A DNA stretch of 20,018 nt, from positions 1-20,018 of the forward strand of contig CALEPS010000078.1 in assembly GCA_937910305.1 (NCBI GenBank), given 5' to 3'. The notes under the pieces are model-generated. The model was not told where the DNA came from, searched no databases, and saw only the letters and a program-made list of their open reading frames with translations. The stretch is from an uncultured Bacteroidales bacterium (lineage in GTDB: Bacteria > Bacteroidota > Bacteroidia > Bacteroidales > Paludibacteraceae). Shown here one piece after another: positions 6,308-13,587 of this stretch. A program made the translations under genes and the position numbers. Position 1 is the stretch's first letter, and each line of letters opens with the position of its first letter.

Positions 6308-8377
6308 ATGAACCTGAAAGAAAAGTTTAACAAGCAATCCCTACGGTCCCATGCAGGGCTGTGGCTGATGCTCGTTGCCATACTGGCGATGGAGTCGATT
6401 GCCTGCGTACAGTATTTCTACACGCGTGCCACCATCAAAGCGGATGCCGTCTATCGTGCACAATCCGAGCTACGGTCGGCGGAATTGGAGATCAACACCG
6501 CCGCCGTGGAGCTCGAAGCCGCTGCCAAGATGCTTGCCAAGATGGCGGAGTTCTGCCTGAACAACCCCGATGCCATGCCGGGATGCGTGAACATGCTGTT
6601 CGAGACGCTGGAGAACGTGGAGGGAGCCGGAATAGCTTTCGTGCCGGATTATTACCCGCAGAAGGGACACTGGTACGAGGTCTATGGCACCCGCAACGAA
6701 CGGACCGAGAAGGGTTTTGCCATTCGTCAGATAGGGGGTGCCGACCACGACTACACACAATCGGAGTGGTTCAACAACGGTCTGACGAAAGACCATGCCT
6801 ATTGGTCGAACCCGTACGCGGACAACGAGGGCGCGCATGCGATCGTCGTCACCTGTTCCTATCCCGTCCGCGATGCCGACAACCATGTCGTGGGAGTCGT
6901 TTGTATCGACATTTCGCTCAGCAAACTGAAGTTCATCTTCGATTACCTGCAGGTCTATCCGGACAGTTATTACTCCATCTACACGGCTTCCGGCAAGGAT
7001 ATCGTCACGCCGGACACCGTACCTGGACGCAAGTACCTCATCTTTGACGAGGAGATCGACGCTACGGGCTGGAAACTGTCCATCATCATCCCGGAGGACA
7101 TCCTGTATGCCGACCTCAAGCGCGTCGGGCTGATTGTGAATATCCTGATGCTGCTCAGTCTTGCTCTGTTAGTGTTTATCATGTACCGCAGCACTAAGAA
7201 CGCTTTCAAGATGATTGAGATCAACAACCAGAAGGAGCGTATGGAAGGCGAACTGGAGATTGCGCAGACCATCCAGAGCGCCATGCTGCCCAAGGTATTC
7301 CCGCCCTTTGTGGACCGTCCCGACCTGAATATATACGGCATGGTGCATCCTGCCAAAGAGGTGGGCGGCGACCTGTATGATTTCTATGTACGCCACGACA
7401 AACTCTTCTTCTGCGTGGGCGACGTGAGCGGCAAGGGAGTGCCGGCGTCGCTGGTGATGGCGATGATCAGGTCGCTCTTCCGCAGCGTCACAGCCCATGA
7501 GGAACAGGCAGAACAAATCATGCGCCAGATGAACGACCCGCTCACCGAGCAGAACGAACAGGACATGTTCGCCACCCTCTTTGTGGGCGTGCTGGATATG
7601 GAGACCGGCGTGCTTGATTACTGCAACGGCGGACACAATGCCCCGGTGCTGGTACACAAGCGGGAGAGCCGCCGGTTGGAAGTGCTGCCGAACCTGCCGA
7701 TAGGTATCATGGGCGGCTTCGAGTATGTCGGCCAGACTACGCAGATACAACGCGGCGACACACTCTTCCTCTACACCGACGGACTCACCGAGGCGGAGAA
7801 CAAAGTGCATGCCCAATACGGCGAGGAGCGGATGCTGAAACTGCTTGCCACCACCGACGGCATGCCGCCGAGAGACCTCGTAGAGACTTTCCAGAAAGAT
7901 GTCGATGCCTTCGTCAACGGAGCGCCGCAGAGCGACGACCTCACCATGCTTGCCATCCGTTACCAGATATCGGCGATCGTCATGCGCAACGACATACAGC
8001 AGATACCGACCCTCTCCGAATGGGTGGACGGATTGCATGTGCCCGACGAACTGAACATGCCTATCAACCTCGCCTTGGAAGAGGTGGTCTGCAACGTCAT
8101 GCTCTATGCCTACCCGGGACGCAAGGACGGCAAAGTGTTTGTCGAATATACCGAGATAGAGAACGAGCAGGGCAAACAACTGATCTTCACCGTCTCCGAC
8201 TCCGGCATACCTTTCGACCCGACGAAGCAGAAAGAGGCGGACACTTCGCTTTCGGCGGAGGACCGGGAGATAGGCGGCTTGGGCATACATCTGGTGCGCC
8301 AACTCATGGACGAGATCCGCTACGAACGCGTAGAAGGCAAGAACATCCTCACGCTGGTAAAGAAAGTAGCAAGCTAA
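6308..8377 (+). CDS. Cache-sensor SpoIIE-family protein phosphatase with C-terminal RsbW-like ATPase
   Basis: A 689-residue inner-membrane signalling protein. TM1 lies at about 17-37, a double-Cache-like periplasmic sensor at about 45-270 (HAYWSNPYAD...PVRDADNHVVGVVCIDISLS) and TM2 at about 272-292. A coiled linker (ERMEGELEIAQTIQSAMLP) precedes a PP2C/SpoIIE phosphatase at about 340-552. Its metal-site motifs are GGDLYDF (353-359), GDVSGKG (371-377), LYTDG and SDDLTM. Residues about 560-689 form an RsbW/SpoIIAB-type ATPase with an N-box (LEEVVCNVM), DSGIPFDP and GGLGIHL. RsbU-like phosphatases dephosphorylate STAS anti-anti-sigma proteins, and RsbW-like domains phosphorylate or bind partners. 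No STAS or sigma gene is in the window. It is the first gene of an operon with an ABC transporter 17 bp downstream, so sensing may be tied to transport, which is inference. Confidence 0.92.
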   Translation: MNLKEKFNKQSLRSHAGLWLMLVAILAMESIACVQYFYTRATIKADAVYRAQSELRSAELEINTAAVELEAAAKMLAKMAEFCLNNPDAMPGCVNMLFETLENVEGAGIAFVPDYYPQKGHWYEVYGTRNERTEKGFAIRQIGGADHDYTQSEWFNNGLTKDHAYWSNPYADNEGAHAIVVTCSYPVRDADNHVVGVVCIDISLSKLKFIFDYLQVYPDSYYSIYTASGKDIVTPDTVPGRKYLIFDEEIDATGWKLSIIIPEDILYADLKRVGLIVNILMLLSLALLVFIMYRSTKNAFKMIEINNQKERMEGELEIAQTIQSAMLPKVFPPFVDRPDLNIYGMVHPAKEVGGDLYDFYVRHDKLFFCVGDVSGKGVPASLVMAMIRSLFRSVTAHEEQAEQIMRQMNDPLTEQNEQDMFATLFVGVLDMETGVLDYCNGGHNAPVLVHKRESRRLEVLPNLPIGIMGGFEYVGQTTQIQRGDTLFLYTDGLTEAENKVHAQYGEERMLKLLATTDGMPPRDLVETFQKDVDAFVNGAPQSDDLTMLAIRYQISAIVMRNDIQQIPTLSEWVDGLHVPDELNMPINLALEEVVCNVMLYAYPGRKDGKVFVEYTEIENEQGKQLIFTVSDSGIPFDPTKQKEADTSLSAEDREIGGLGIHLVRQLMDEIRYERVEGKNILTLVKKVAS

Positions 8378-8394
8378 TCCAATAACGCATTTTT

Positions 8395-11130
8395 ATGCAC
8401 TCCCTCATCGCCGGCATAGCAAACAGTTTCACCGACAACCTGATAGCGGAGCAACGCTACCGGATGATTCTGGACGGTCTGCAGGTGACGCTGCTGATTA
8501 CGTTCTGCGCGGCGGTGCTAGGTACGCTGCTCGGTGGTGTCGTCTGTTGGGCACGCATGAGCCGCAAGCCGTGGCTCAGACAGACGGCGAAAATATATAT
8601 TGACCTCATGCGCGGAACGCCGGTACTGGTGCTTCTCATGCTGATGTACTATGTGTTCATGGCGCCTCTCGGCACAACCGGCATCACCGTGGCAGTCGTC
8701 ACTTTCGCCATGAACGCCTCCGCCTATATCGGCGAGATGCTGCGCTCGTCCATCGAGAGCATCGACCGCGGGCAGCGAGAGGCCGGTCTGGCATTGGGGC
8801 ACACGCCGCGGCAGACCTTCTTCCACATCATCCTGCCGCAGGTTGTCAAAGCGGTTCAGCCGGTCTATCAGGGCGAGATCATCAGTCTGCTGAAAGGCAC
8901 AAGCATAGTAGGCTACATCGCCGTGATGGACATGACACGTGCCTCCGACCTCATCCGCAGCCGTACGTTCGATGCGTTCTTCCCGCTGCTGGTCACCGCT
9001 GCTATCTATTTTCTAGTGGCATGGCTCATAGGTCTGGTACTCACAGGGCTGGTGCAACGCCGTACCAAGCGTGTCGCCGTAGCCGCAAGCCTGCTGATAG
9101 TGCTTGGCGTGGCGGGAGCAATACCTTCCATAGCCGAAAGTCAAAGGTCGAAAGCCGAAAGCCAAACTGCCGCAGCCGCTCCGCCGGTTTTCCATGCGCT
9201 GGAGGGTAAACGGGTCGGTGTCATCATCGGGAGTATCCAGGACATCGCCGTAACCCAATACGCCCCCAAAGCTGACATTCGGCGGTACACATCCATGACC
9301 GACATCATGGCGGCGCTGGAGAACGGCAAGGTGGATGTGCTGTGTCAGGAGAACTTCACCGTCACCGCCAACAAAGCCATCGCTGCCGTGGTGGACACCG
9401 TCGATGCCGGACTGCCGCCACGCTACGTAGCCGCTTGTTTCAAACTGGGCAACACCGCTCTGCAACAGGACTTCAATGCCTTCCTCGCTGACATCCGTGC
9501 GGATGGCACGTACCAAAAGATCTTCGACCGCTGGCTGAAGACCGATGACCCTGCCGCACTCCCGGCTCCGCATCAGTACGGCACGGGCGAACTCATACGC
9601 GTAGCTACTTATCCCGCTATGCCGCCGTATAACTTCATCTGTTCAGGCCAACCGTCCGGCATGGAGATAGACCTGCTGACCGAATGGGCGAACCGCCGCA
9701 ACTACCGTTTGGAGTTCCTGATGATGGATTTCGCCTCGCAGATACCTGCCTTGCAGACCGGCAAAGCGGACATCGCCTTGGGCTCGGTGGCGGTCACCGA
9801 AGAGAGGCAGAAACAGGTGCTTTTCTCCGACGGCTACAACGCCGCCCGGATCATGTTCTACACCCGCAAAGGGGAAGCAGACATCTTGACTAAGGAACAA
9901 AGGGACAAAGTACCAAGTACGAAGCCAAGCACCACTTGGCTGTGGATAGTAGGCTTCCTGTTGCTACTAACAGCAGGCGGAATATGGATTGTTCTTCGTC
10001 GCAAACGCAATCTAACAGCGAAGCGGTCTTTCGACTTTCGACTTTCGACTTTTGACTCAAATTCCCCTCTTATCTCCGTCTCTCACCTCAGCAAGTCTTT
10101 CGGTTCGCTTCATGTGCTGCGGGACATCAGTCTGGAGGTCCGTCCGGGCGATGTGATCTCTGTCATCGGTCCTTCGGGAACGGGCAAAAGCACTTTCCTG
10201 CGCTGCCTCAACCTCTTGGAGCAACCCTCCGGCGGCACCATCCGTATCAACGGACAGGACATCCTTTCGCCGGACGCTGACGTACCCCTTCTGCGGCGGC
10301 GGATGGGCATGGTCTTCCAGTCCTTCAACCTCTTCAACGACAAGTCGGTGCTGGACAACATCACCATGAGCCCCATTCTCCTCTTGGGCAAGAGCCGCGA
10401 GGAAGCCGAGCAGCAGGCACACCGCCTCTTGGAGATGGTGGGTTTGGCGGAACGTGCCGACGCCATGCCAGACGAACTGTCCGGCGGACAGAAACAGCGT
10501 GTAGCGATAGCCCGTGCACTGGCGATGGAGCCGGAGATACTCCTTTTCGACGAACCCACCTCTGCCCTCGACCCCACCATGGTCAGCGAGGTCTTAGGCG
10601 TCATCACGCGTCTGGCCCGGGAGGGCATGACGATGATTATTGTCACCCACGAGATGCGTTTTGCCCGTCAGGTCAGCAGCCGCGTCCTCTTCTTCGCCGA
10701 AGGCGTGATTTACGAGGAAGGCACACCCGAACAGCTCTTCCACCACCCGCAGCGGACACTCACGCAGCATTTCATCCGCCAGATACATGAGACGGAGTTC
10801 ACCATCCGCAGCGAACACTTCGACTGGTACGCTATGATGGCGCAGATGGAGCAGTTCTGCCGCCAATACAACCTCTCGCACCAACGCACGGAGAACGTCT
10901 ATCGCGCCGTGGACGAGTCATTAGCCATCCTCGGCACCGCTGTCGGCTCCTGCCTCACGCTCTCTTATACGGAGCAGGACGACTCGCTGCTGCTCACCGT
11001 CCGCACGCCGCACCTCATCCCGTCTGATGCGCTCGACATCGAGGATAACATGCTTGCCGCCGCCATCCTCCGTTCCGTCAGCACCGATATTCATATCGAC
11101 AAAAACACACTCTCTATAACTGTCCAATAA
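8395..11130 (+). CDS. Single-chain amino-acid-type ABC transporter with a lobe-swapped binding domain
   Basis: A 911-residue fusion. Residues 1-222 are a HisM/GlnP-type permease (EAGLALGHTPRQTFFHIILP coupling loop). A further hydrophobic segment lies at about 226-242. Residues about 265-378 resemble the second half of a PBPb solute-binding protein (GKRVGVIIGS, NGKVDVL, ADGTYQKIFDRW). Residues about 397-492 resemble its first half (LIRVATYPAMPPYNF, GMEIDLLTEWA, IPALQTGKADIAL, TEERQKQVLFSD). A TM segment at about 512-534 ends in RRKR. An ABC ATPase fills 559-800: Walker A GPSGTGKST, LSGGQKQR signature, LLFDEP Walker B and the His of VTHEM. Residues about 800-911 look like a degenerate RsbW-type domain. 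Topology is consistent: permease, periplasmic binding domain, return to cytoplasmic ATPase. The substrate is probably a polar amino acid or similar. Confidence 0.9.
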   Translation: MHSLIAGIANSFTDNLIAEQRYRMILDGLQVTLLITFCAAVLGTLLGGVVCWARMSRKPWLRQTAKIYIDLMRGTPVLVLLMLMYYVFMAPLGTTGITVAVVTFAMNASAYIGEMLRSSIESIDRGQREAGLALGHTPRQTFFHIILPQVVKAVQPVYQGEIISLLKGTSIVGYIAVMDMTRASDLIRSRTFDAFFPLLVTAAIYFLVAWLIGLVLTGLVQRRTKRVAVAASLLIVLGVAGAIPSIAESQRSKAESQTAAAAPPVFHALEGKRVGVIIGSIQDIAVTQYAPKADIRRYTSMTDIMAALENGKVDVLCQENFTVTANKAIAAVVDTVDAGLPPRYVAACFKLGNTALQQDFNAFLADIRADGTYQKIFDRWLKTDDPAALPAPHQYGTGELIRVATYPAMPPYNFICSGQPSGMEIDLLTEWANRRNYRLEFLMMDFASQIPALQTGKADIALGSVAVTEERQKQVLFSDGYNAARIMFYTRKGEADILTKEQRDKVPSTKPSTTWLWIVGFLLLLTAGGIWIVLRRKRNLTAKRSFDFRLSTFDSNSPLISVSHLSKSFGSLHVLRDISLEVRPGDVISVIGPSGTGKSTFLRCLNLLEQPSGGTIRINGQDILSPDADVPLLRRRMGMVFQSFNLFNDKSVLDNITMSPILLLGKSREEAEQQAHRLLEMVGLAERADAMPDELSGGQKQRVAIARALAMEPEILLFDEPTSALDPTMVSEVLGVITRLAREGMTMIIVTHEMRFARQVSSRVLFFAEGVIYEEGTPEQLFHHPQRTLTQHFIRQIHETEFTIRSEHFDWYAMMAQMEQFCRQYNLSHQRTENVYRAVDESLAILGTAVGSCLTLSYTEQDDSLLLTVRTPHLIPSDALDIEDNMLAAAILRSVSTDIHIDKNTLSITVQ
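9133..9167. repeat. In-frame short tandem tract (GTCGAAA-type unit)
   Basis: Four to five copies of a 7-bp unit (GCCGAAA/GTCAAAG/GTCGAAA) lie inside the ABC transporter gene and encode about AESQRSKAESQ. The tract sits between the last hydrophobic segment after the permease and the first binding-domain lobe, so it acts as a linker. The unit is the reverse complement of the one at 10028-10057. Confidence 0.75.
9894..9932. repeat. In-frame short tandem tract (GGACAAAG-type unit)
   Basis: Degenerate 7-8 bp repeats (GGAACAAAG GGACAAAG TACCAAG TACGAAG) encode about EQRDKVPSTKPS in the ABC transporter. The tract lies between the end of the second binding-domain lobe and the TM segment that returns the chain to the cytoplasm. 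The unit is close to the complement of the tract at 16631-16676. Confidence 0.65.
10028..10057. repeat. In-frame short tandem tract (CTTTCGA unit)
   Basis: Four copies of CTTTCGA or CTTTTGA in tandem encode about SFDFRLSTFDS between the cytoplasmic end of the TM segment and the ABC ATPase domain. It is the inverse complement of the tract at 9133-9167 in the same gene. Confidence 0.75.
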
Positions 11131-11146
11131 CACGTATATACACATT

Positions 11147-11929
11147 ATGAACTCAACGATTATTATAGGTCTTCTCATCCCTTTCTTGGGAACGATGCTC
11201 GGGTCGGGATTTGTCTTTCTGATGAGGAAAGACATGCCTGTCCGCCTACAGAAAGCCCTGTTAGGCTTCGCGTCCGGCGTGATGGTGGCGGCGTCTGTCT
11301 GGTCGCTACTCATTCCGGCTATCGAGGCGGAGGCGGACCAAGGCGCATGGGCGGTGATGCCTGCGGCGGTAGGTTTTCTGCTCGGTATCGGTTTCCTGCT
11401 GCTGATTGACGAGGTCACGCCTCACCTGCATCCCGGTGACGCCACGCCCGAAGGTCCGCGCAGCAAGCTCTCAAGGACAGCCATGCTTGCCCTCGCCGTC
11501 ACCATCCACAACCTGCCGGAAGGTATGGCAGTCGGCGTCGTCCTCGCCGGAGCCACGCAAGGCACAGCCGGACTCTCCATGTCCGCAGCCATCGCCGTCT
11601 CGCTCGGTATAGCCATCCAGAACATCCCCGAAGGGGCGATTATCTCCATGCCCATGCGGGCGGAGGGGAACAGCCGTGCCAAATCCTTTCTCATCGGTTC
11701 GCTCTCCGGCATAGTGGAACCCATCGGCGGTCTCATGGTCATCCTTTTGGCGGCATGGCTCACACCCATACTCCCGTATCTCCTTGCCTTCGCCGCAGGA
11801 GCAATGCTCTACGTCGTGGTGGAAGAACTTATTCCCGAAGCCTCGCAAGGCGCACACTCCAATATCTCCACTATCGGTTTCGCCCTCGGCTTCGTGCTGA
11901 TGATGGTCCTCGATGTGGTTTTAGGTTGA
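11147..11929 (+). CDS. ZIP-family metal transporter (GufA-like)
   Basis: A 260-residue membrane protein with about eight hydrophobic segments. The two ZIP signature helices are visible: HNLPEG at 121-126 with TIHNLPEGMAVGVVLAG, and QNIPEG at 158-163. The downstream GIVEPIGG at 189-196 is also typical. A short loop, HLHPGDATPEGP (93-104), carries His residues that may help gather metal. ZIP proteins move Zn2+, Fe2+ or similar divalent ions into the cytoplasm, and this sequence best fits the GufA/ZupT-like bacterial branch. It lies 16 bp after the ABC transporter and is probably in the same operon. A repeat tract with a small hairpin follows its stop. The exact metal cannot be read from sequence. 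Confidence 0.9.
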   Translation: MNSTIIIGLLIPFLGTMLGSGFVFLMRKDMPVRLQKALLGFASGVMVAASVWSLLIPAIEAEADQGAWAVMPAAVGFLLGIGFLLLIDEVTPHLHPGDATPEGPRSKLSRTAMLALAVTIHNLPEGMAVGVVLAGATQGTAGLSMSAAIAVSLGIAIQNIPEGAIISMPMRAEGNSRAKSFLIGSLSGIVEPIGGLMVILLAAWLTPILPYLLAFAAGAMLYVVVEELIPEASQGAHSNISTIGFALGFVLMMVLDVVLG

Positions 11930-11930
11930 C

Positions 11931-11968
11931 ACGTTAAACCGTTAAACCGTTAAACGGTTAAGCCGTTA
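11931..11968. repeat. Tandem CCGTTAAA tract with hairpin
   Basis: About five copies of an 8-bp unit (CCGTTAAA, last ones changed) begin right after the ZIP gene stop. The fourth copy is inverted enough to give the hairpin AACCGTT/AACGGTT, which could slow or end transcription. The rest of the spacer to 12165 shows no gene or clear signal. Confidence 0.7.
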
Positions 11969-12165
11969 AATTGCTACATACCATTCTAATCAAAGTTGCC
12001 GATTATTAAGATTTCATATAGGGTTGCTATACTTACCACACACATGCAAAAAAGGTAGCACATAGCACGAGACTATGCGCCGCCTGTATTTGCGAACTTG
12101 TTCATGTCCTTTGTGTTGCGTATGTGTCCTACAATAGGTCTTTCTTACGTTGCCAAGCAACGCGG

Positions 12166-12627
12166 TTACATATCGCCTGACCATCCGTGACCTAAATCCC
12201 AGTGTTCATCGTACCGGAACTCAAAATACGGTAGGGCAAAGTATTTCTCTATCAATGCAGTCAGCTCTTCCTCCTTGTCTTTTGCCCACTGTCCGACAAA
12301 AACGATGAACTTGTCAATATTCCATGCTACGCGGCCACGGGGAACCTGCGTGTAATCGCCGGTAAACTTAGTCGGCTCATGTTTTGCCAATGCGCGGAAA
12401 TACTGCTTTTGCCAAATCTGGCGATGCAGAGTCTGATAGTTGATAAAGGGCAATCCTTTTTCTGCCGCTTCTTCTACCATTTTGGGTGTCAGTTCTTTCT
12501 TATATACGCCGAAGAAATCATGCTCGTCTGGGTCATACCAGAAGATTCCGACAGCAGGCATCGGTTCATCAAAGGACTTCATATCCGCCATGATACTCTC
12601 TTTTTCGCTATGCGACAATGTGGTCAT
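12166..12627 (-). CDS. Conserved-looking protein of unknown function
   Basis: A 153-residue soluble protein. The body has well-spaced aromatic and acidic motifs (AVGIFWYDPDEHDFFGVYKK, TLHRQIWQKQYFRALAKHEP, GRVAWNIDKFIVFVGQW, YFEFRYDEHWDLGHGW) that suggest a folded enzyme-like domain, but I do not recognise it. Two starts are possible: the ATG at 12627 gives a leader of about 20 nt from the promoter, and the ATG at 12591 is preceded by AAAGAGAG and begins MADMKSFDEP, which looks more like the true domain start. It is divergent from the alpha/beta hydrolase gene. The ending GHGWSGDM is His/Trp rich. Coding is supported by the promoter and composition. Confidence 0.75.
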   Translation of the reverse strand: MTTLSHSEKESIMADMKSFDEPMPAVGIFWYDPDEHDFFGVYKKELTPKMVEEAAEKGLPFINYQTLHRQIWQKQYFRALAKHEPTKFTGDYTQVPRGRVAWNIDKFIVFVGQWAKDKEEELTALIEKYFALPYFEFRYDEHWDLGHGWSGDM

Positions 12628-12653
12628 TGGTTACTCTGTATCAATTTTGCCTG

Positions 12654-12684
12654 CAAAGGTACTGCTTTTTTCTGAAATATGCAA
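12654..12684 (-). promoter_or_regulatory. Bacteroidota-type promoter, minus strand
   Basis: Read on the minus strand, TTGC (12684-12681), a 19-bp spacer and TACCTTTG (12661-12654) form an exact -33/-7 pair. It points at the unknown gene that starts at 12627 or 12591 and lies back to back with the plus-strand promoter at 12736-12766. Confidence 0.85.
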
Positions 12685-12735
12685 GGAATGAAAGCAGAAA
12701 TATTTATGTGGCGTGTATTTTTGTATGGATTTTAC

Positions 12736-12766
12736 TTGCGTATTCGGATTTTTTGTCGTACCTTTG
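12736..12766 (+). promoter_or_regulatory. Bacteroidota-type promoter, plus strand
   Basis: TTGC at 12736-12739, a 19-bp spacer and TACCTTTG at 12759-12766 match the -33/-7 pattern exactly. It lies 36 bp before the alpha/beta hydrolase ATG and probably also drives the SUMF1-domain gene. Confidence 0.85.
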
Positions 12767-12802
12767 CACGCGGATTAAAGGTCATTCCGTATATTTGGTG
12801 AT

Positions 12803-13570
12803 ATGAACTTCCAGCTCTTCGGCAATAAAGAAGCACCGACGCTACTCCTCATTCCCGGGTTGGGCGTGTCGTACGAGATTTTCCTTCCGCTCATTCGTCT
12901 GACGGAAGACAAGTTCCGTATCATCGCCGCCGAAGTGGACGGTTTCACGCTCGGCAAGTATACGCGTTTCACGTCCATTGATGACCAAGCCGCACAAGTC
13001 ATCGCCTATATCAAAGCGCATTTTGACGGACATCTGGACTGTGCGTACGGGCTTTCGCTGGGCGGTAAGATCCTCTCGCGTGTCTTGGAGCGTGACGAAC
13101 TGACCATCGACCATGCCATCCTCGATGCCGCGCCTTTGCTGCCTTTGCCGCGGTGGCTCGTCAATCCGCTACGGTACTACCAGGCGGCAAATGTGTGGAC
13201 ATGTTACCACTGGACGGGCTTCTGGAAAGCGGTCTTCCGTTCGCACTATTTCGATGTGCTGCTGGACGAGTGCAAGAAGGTCTGGCCCTTCGGCAGAACG
13301 CAGGCGGTAGTGGATGGTTACAAATCGGTCTATACCAACCGCCTGAACGCCATTCATGGCGCCGACATCCATTTCTGGTACGGCACCAAAGAAGCCTTCG
13401 TCGCCAAACCGCAAGTGAAACACTTGCTTTCCCTCTGCCCGCAAGCCCACATCGAGGTCTTCCAAGGCATGAACCACGGCCAGCTCCTCATCGACCATCC
13501 TGAAGAGATTGCACAGCGAATAACTCACATAACCGCTTGGCACGGTATTTGTTCTCATAGCCGAGGATAA
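12803..13570 (+). CDS. Alpha/beta hydrolase
   Basis: A 255-residue cytoplasmic protein of the alpha/beta-hydrolase fold. LLLIPGLGVSYEIF (14-27) provides the oxyanion-side HG/PG loop. GLSLG at 83-87 is the nucleophile elbow, with Ser85. HFWYGTKEAF is the usual strand before the acid residue, and GMNHGQLL places the catalytic His at about 225. The lid region (about 115-170) is Trp-rich (LPRWL, NVWTCYHWTGFWK), hinting at a hydrophobic substrate. The last ten residues (AWHGICSHSRG) look like a loose extension. Likely reactions are ester or thioester hydrolysis; the substrate is unknown. It has its own promoter and is followed 17 bp later by a SUMF1-domain gene. Confidence 0.85.
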   Translation: MNFQLFGNKEAPTLLLIPGLGVSYEIFLPLIRLTEDKFRIIAAEVDGFTLGKYTRFTSIDDQAAQVIAYIKAHFDGHLDCAYGLSLGGKILSRVLERDELTIDHAILDAAPLLPLPRWLVNPLRYYQAANVWTCYHWTGFWKAVFRSHYFDVLLDECKKVWPFGRTQAVVDGYKSVYTNRLNAIHGADIHFWYGTKEAFVAKPQVKHLLSLCPQAHIEVFQGMNHGQLLIDHPEEIAQRITHITAWHGICSHSRG

Positions 13571-13587
13571 AAATTCCGTGCCTTGTG

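Noticed and set aside
6470..6886. Minus-strand open frame opposite the Cache sensor
   Set aside because: It is a mirror frame of a G+C-rich gene with clear plus-strand domain motifs.
7169..8302. Long minus-strand open frame (377 codons) opposite the phosphatase gene
   Set aside because: The plus strand carries all SpoIIE and RsbW motifs in full. The minus frame shows no family, is His/Val-rich by mirror composition, and has no promoter.
10057..10646. Overlapping minus-strand open frames opposite the ABC ATPase
   Set aside because: They are Arg/Ser-rich mirror frames of a conserved ATPase domain without own signals.
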